The position numbers were made by a program, and so were the translations under genes. A model generated the notes under the pieces. It saw only the letters and a list, made by a program, of their open reading frames with translations, searched no databases and was not told where the DNA came from. Below, one piece after another: positions 34,241 through 36,344 of a DNA stretch of 36,344 nt. Location of the stretch: NCBI GenBank assembly GCA_009602725.1, contig WELB01000061.1, positions 521,730 to 558,073 on the forward strand, read 5' to 3'. Position 1 is the stretch's first letter; the number at the start of each line of letters is the position of its first letter. The DNA is from Spirogloea muscicola. Its lineage: Eukaryota > Streptophyta > Zygnematophyceae > Spirogloeales > Spirogloeaceae.

Positions 34241-36344
34241 TCACGGCTCCAAGTTGCAGTATGTCGCAGTCATGGCAGCCGCAGGCCGCGCCAGCTTGTT
34301 GGGGAGCAATGGCGCCGCCTCCTCAGAACGCGGCGGCTTGTTGCTGTAGCAGTACATAAGGTAGCGTGCCTGCCGTCACGGCCACAGGCGCCCACCGGCC
34401 TTGCTGTCAGGAGGCACTGCATTGAGCTACGAGCTCTGCGAGGTGGCCATAAGGAAAGAGGGTTTGGGGCTTACGCACCTGGAGGTAGATGGCTACGTCG
34501 AGTGAGACGGTGCCGAGGCTGCCAAGCAGCCACGGAGCTTTGCCGGCCAGGTCCGTCCTGCACGCAGCACGGAGAGGAGGAAGGGAGGAAGGAGGGAGGG
34601 AGGAACGCAGCCTGAGCTTCGGCAGCACAATGGGAGGACAAAGTAGCAGAGGAAGGTCGTATACAGCTGCTGATGGTGAAAGAGCAGCTGTAATAGCTAA
34701 TCAGGTGCATACAGAGGGTGTTTAAATATCAACTAGCGAGCCACAGGTTAAGAAGGACAGCGGGGCAGCAGGTGGAGGGTGGTGACGCACCAGCCAGGCG
34801 TGCGCATGAGGATGGACGCGCCATACATCGAGTTGGCTGCCATGGCGCAGCCAAACATCGCCATGGAGAGGCCCTCGACAGAGCGGCGCTCGTGGTTGCG
34901 GGCGATCTGCGCCACGCGGGAGCTCACGTAGAACGCCGCCGACATCCACCTGCACCCCTCGAGCCAGAGCCGCGGAAGACATGTAAGACATAGAGTACAC
35001 ATTAAGCAAGCTACTAATCAGGGTTATACCACTAACAGTACCACTATTAGACTATCAGGAAAAAATTCTGTGAGAAAGGAGGGTAAGGAGCTCAATGATT
35101 ACGTACGAATATAATGTCAGGGCAGTAACCTAATCAGTGTTGGCACTCAACACCCACCCTAGGACGAGACCGATGTTCCTGACCCATGGAGCGTTGCCGC
35201 CACCGCCGCTGCTGCCGGCCGCCGGCCGCCGCAGCGCCGCAGTCACCGCCGAGTCGAGCCCTCCTTGGACGACTAGGCGCTGCTCGGCGAACCCGTCAGG
35301 CGGCCCTGCCAGCGACTTGAGGCTCCGCCTGCTGGAGTAGACCACCGCACTGCCGCCATCGGCGAGCGCACCCATCCAGCCATCGCCGGCGCTCGGCGGC
35401 GCTGCGAGGCCGAGGAGGCTGCTGCCAATGAGGACGCCAGCGAGGCAGAGCGCAGCGGCACCGCGCGCGGGCGCTGCGGTGCGGCGGCCGCCGCGGCTGC
35501 CACTGTCGCAGCCCTCCCTCCTCTCTGCGCCTCCATCATCATCCTCCCTCTGCACTGCCGGTGCTCCCAGCGGCGATGGGCGCCGCGGCAGCCCCGCTCG
35601 ATGAACCGCCGGCAGTCGCGAGAAGCTGGCTGGCTGCGAGGTGGCACCACAGGGTCTGCCGCCGCCGCTGCCAGTGCCGCCGGCTCCAGCGTGGGCGCCG
35701 CCGGCGCTGCTCGGGCCTCCGCCGGCTGCCGTCAAGTCTCGCTGCAACCCATGGTGCATCGTGAGCCTGCACAGAGAAACTAGTGTATGTTGAGTGATGG
35801 AGGTCCTGTGTGGCCAAGCACAAAGGCAAGCACATCGACAGATGTACAGAGACTGCTGCTAAGCTGACCCGCTCAGTAACCACGAGTAAGCACATAGAGG
35901 TCGCTAATTGATGTCCGAAGACGGGACGGCAATTGACAAGCCCTTGTATGGAGGTCAGGAGGCAGCTGAGGAGGGAGGTGGGGAGGAGGAAGGTGTGGAG
36001 GACCTGGGCGCCGTCAGCGGCCCCCACTCGAGGCCATACTCCATGACGAGCTTGCGCAAGCTGCGCCGCGAGAGCTGGCCGTGGCTGGTGCCGGCGCCGC
36101 CCTCGGCGATGGAGCTGGCCAGGCTGCTCGCGGCGCTGCTCCCCGCCGGGGTCTCCTCTGGCGTGCCGCCGCTTCCCCTCCTCGCCGCCTGCCTCTGCTC
36201 CAGCTGCTCCAGCGCGCCCGTCAACCACGCGCGCGCCAGCGAGCTGTCCCAGCCGCCGCCGCTGGAGCTCGACGATCCAACGGCGCTGCCCGGTGGCTGC
36301 AGCGGCGGCGGCGTCGCAGCAGCGGACGCAACGGCCAGGCGCGG
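34241..36344 (-). CDS. PQ-loop transporter (YPQ/PQLC2-like), 5' truncated by window
   Basis: PQ-loop proteins of this type export cationic amino acids from the vacuole or lysosome. Minus-strand exons are >36344-36004, 35766-35158, 34949-34791, 34557-34479 and 34369-34241, joined in frame (about 438 residues visible). The N-terminal PQ-loop lies beyond the window. Present are a long Ser/Gly/Arg-rich linker with a hydrophobic segment (ALCLAGVLIGSSLLGLA), then the second PQ-loop: IGLVLGWMSAAFYVSSRVAQIARN, EGLSMAMFGCAMAANSMYGASIL, and APWLLGSLGTVSLDVAIYLQ. These blocks match plant PQ-loop proteins. The canonical Pro-Gln of the second loop is Ala-Gln here. The C-terminal tail has EEAAPLL, an acidic dileucine motif of the kind used for tonoplast sorting. 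The gene converges on the zinc-finger gene, 177 bp away. Confidence 0.85.
34667..34722 (+). repeat. Short intronic repeat GGTGCATACAGAGGGT, copy 2
   Basis: AAGAGCAGCTGTAATAGC followed by CAGGTGCATACAGAGGGTG matches 28313-28372. It lies in the intron 34558-34790 of the PQ-loop gene. Confidence 0.7.
35796..35948. repeat. ~155 bp dispersed element, copy 2 (inside an intron)
   Basis: This is the counterpart of 5288-5450. It fills most of the 237-bp intron (35767-36003) of the PQ-loop gene, leaving the splice sites outside it. It therefore behaves as an intron-tolerated insertion. Confidence 0.82.

Overview
The window reads as nuclear DNA of a member of the green lineage (Viridiplantae), most plausibly a GC-rich, intron-rich green alga. 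Three things point this way. The gene content is plant-like: an EMB2654-like PPR protein, a plant-type small subunit of serine palmitoyltransferase, an Em/LEA group 1 protein, a plant-type PQ-loop transporter and a TAF8 with plant-like architecture. Every gene is cut into short exons by GT-AG (sometimes GC-AG) introns. Many introns carry degenerate copies of the plant-type telomere repeat (TTTAGGG/CCCTAAA). I could not assign a species. The sequence is a draft assembly, with a gap of about 800 N at 11189-11990 and single N at 25062 and 30148.

Layout, left to right. 1-3000: poly-T, CT-rich low-complexity DNA and dispersed repeats, with no convincing gene. 3007-4924 (-): TAF8, a TFIID subunit. 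5288-5450: a mobile-like repeat. 5982-9091 (+): a cytosolic LRR protein kinase. 9917-10636 (-): Em-like LEA protein. 11189-11990: assembly gap. 11991-13746 (+): the 3' part of a BtuF-like metal/cobalamin-binding-fold protein. 13994-17881 (-): a RimM-type PRC-barrel protein with four copies of a helical repeat. 17900-19700: repeats. 19747-24704 (-): a 14-exon PPR gene. 24764-25088 (-): the small SPT subunit, ending only 59 bp upstream of the PPR start codon. 25946-28537 (-): spermidine synthase. 28800-30000: repeats. 30032-34063 (+): a protein with a split DnaJ-type cysteine-rich zinc finger that I do not recognise. 34241 to the window end (-): a PQ-loop transporter, 5' truncated by the window edge.

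The exon models were built by hand. For each junction I required that the reading frame be kept and that the joined protein match the known family pattern. For the PPR, SPT subunit, spermidine synthase, LRR kinase, Em and PQ-loop genes every junction closes in frame. The RimM-like gene (around 16843-17264) and the zinc-finger gene (around 30732-30836 and 31633-31660) have unresolved junctions.

The genes are a eukaryotic mixture and not one pathway. Shared themes are organelle gene expression (PPR, RimM-like), membrane and small-molecule metabolism (SPT subunit, spermidine synthase, PQ-loop transporter) and stress (Em protein, polyamines). The most unusual points are the possible SPT-subunit/PPR bicistronic pair, the RimM-repeat fusion, a high share of GC-AG introns, intronic telomere-like tracts, repeated intronic exon fragments, and an in-frame presequence-like extension of spermidine synthase.
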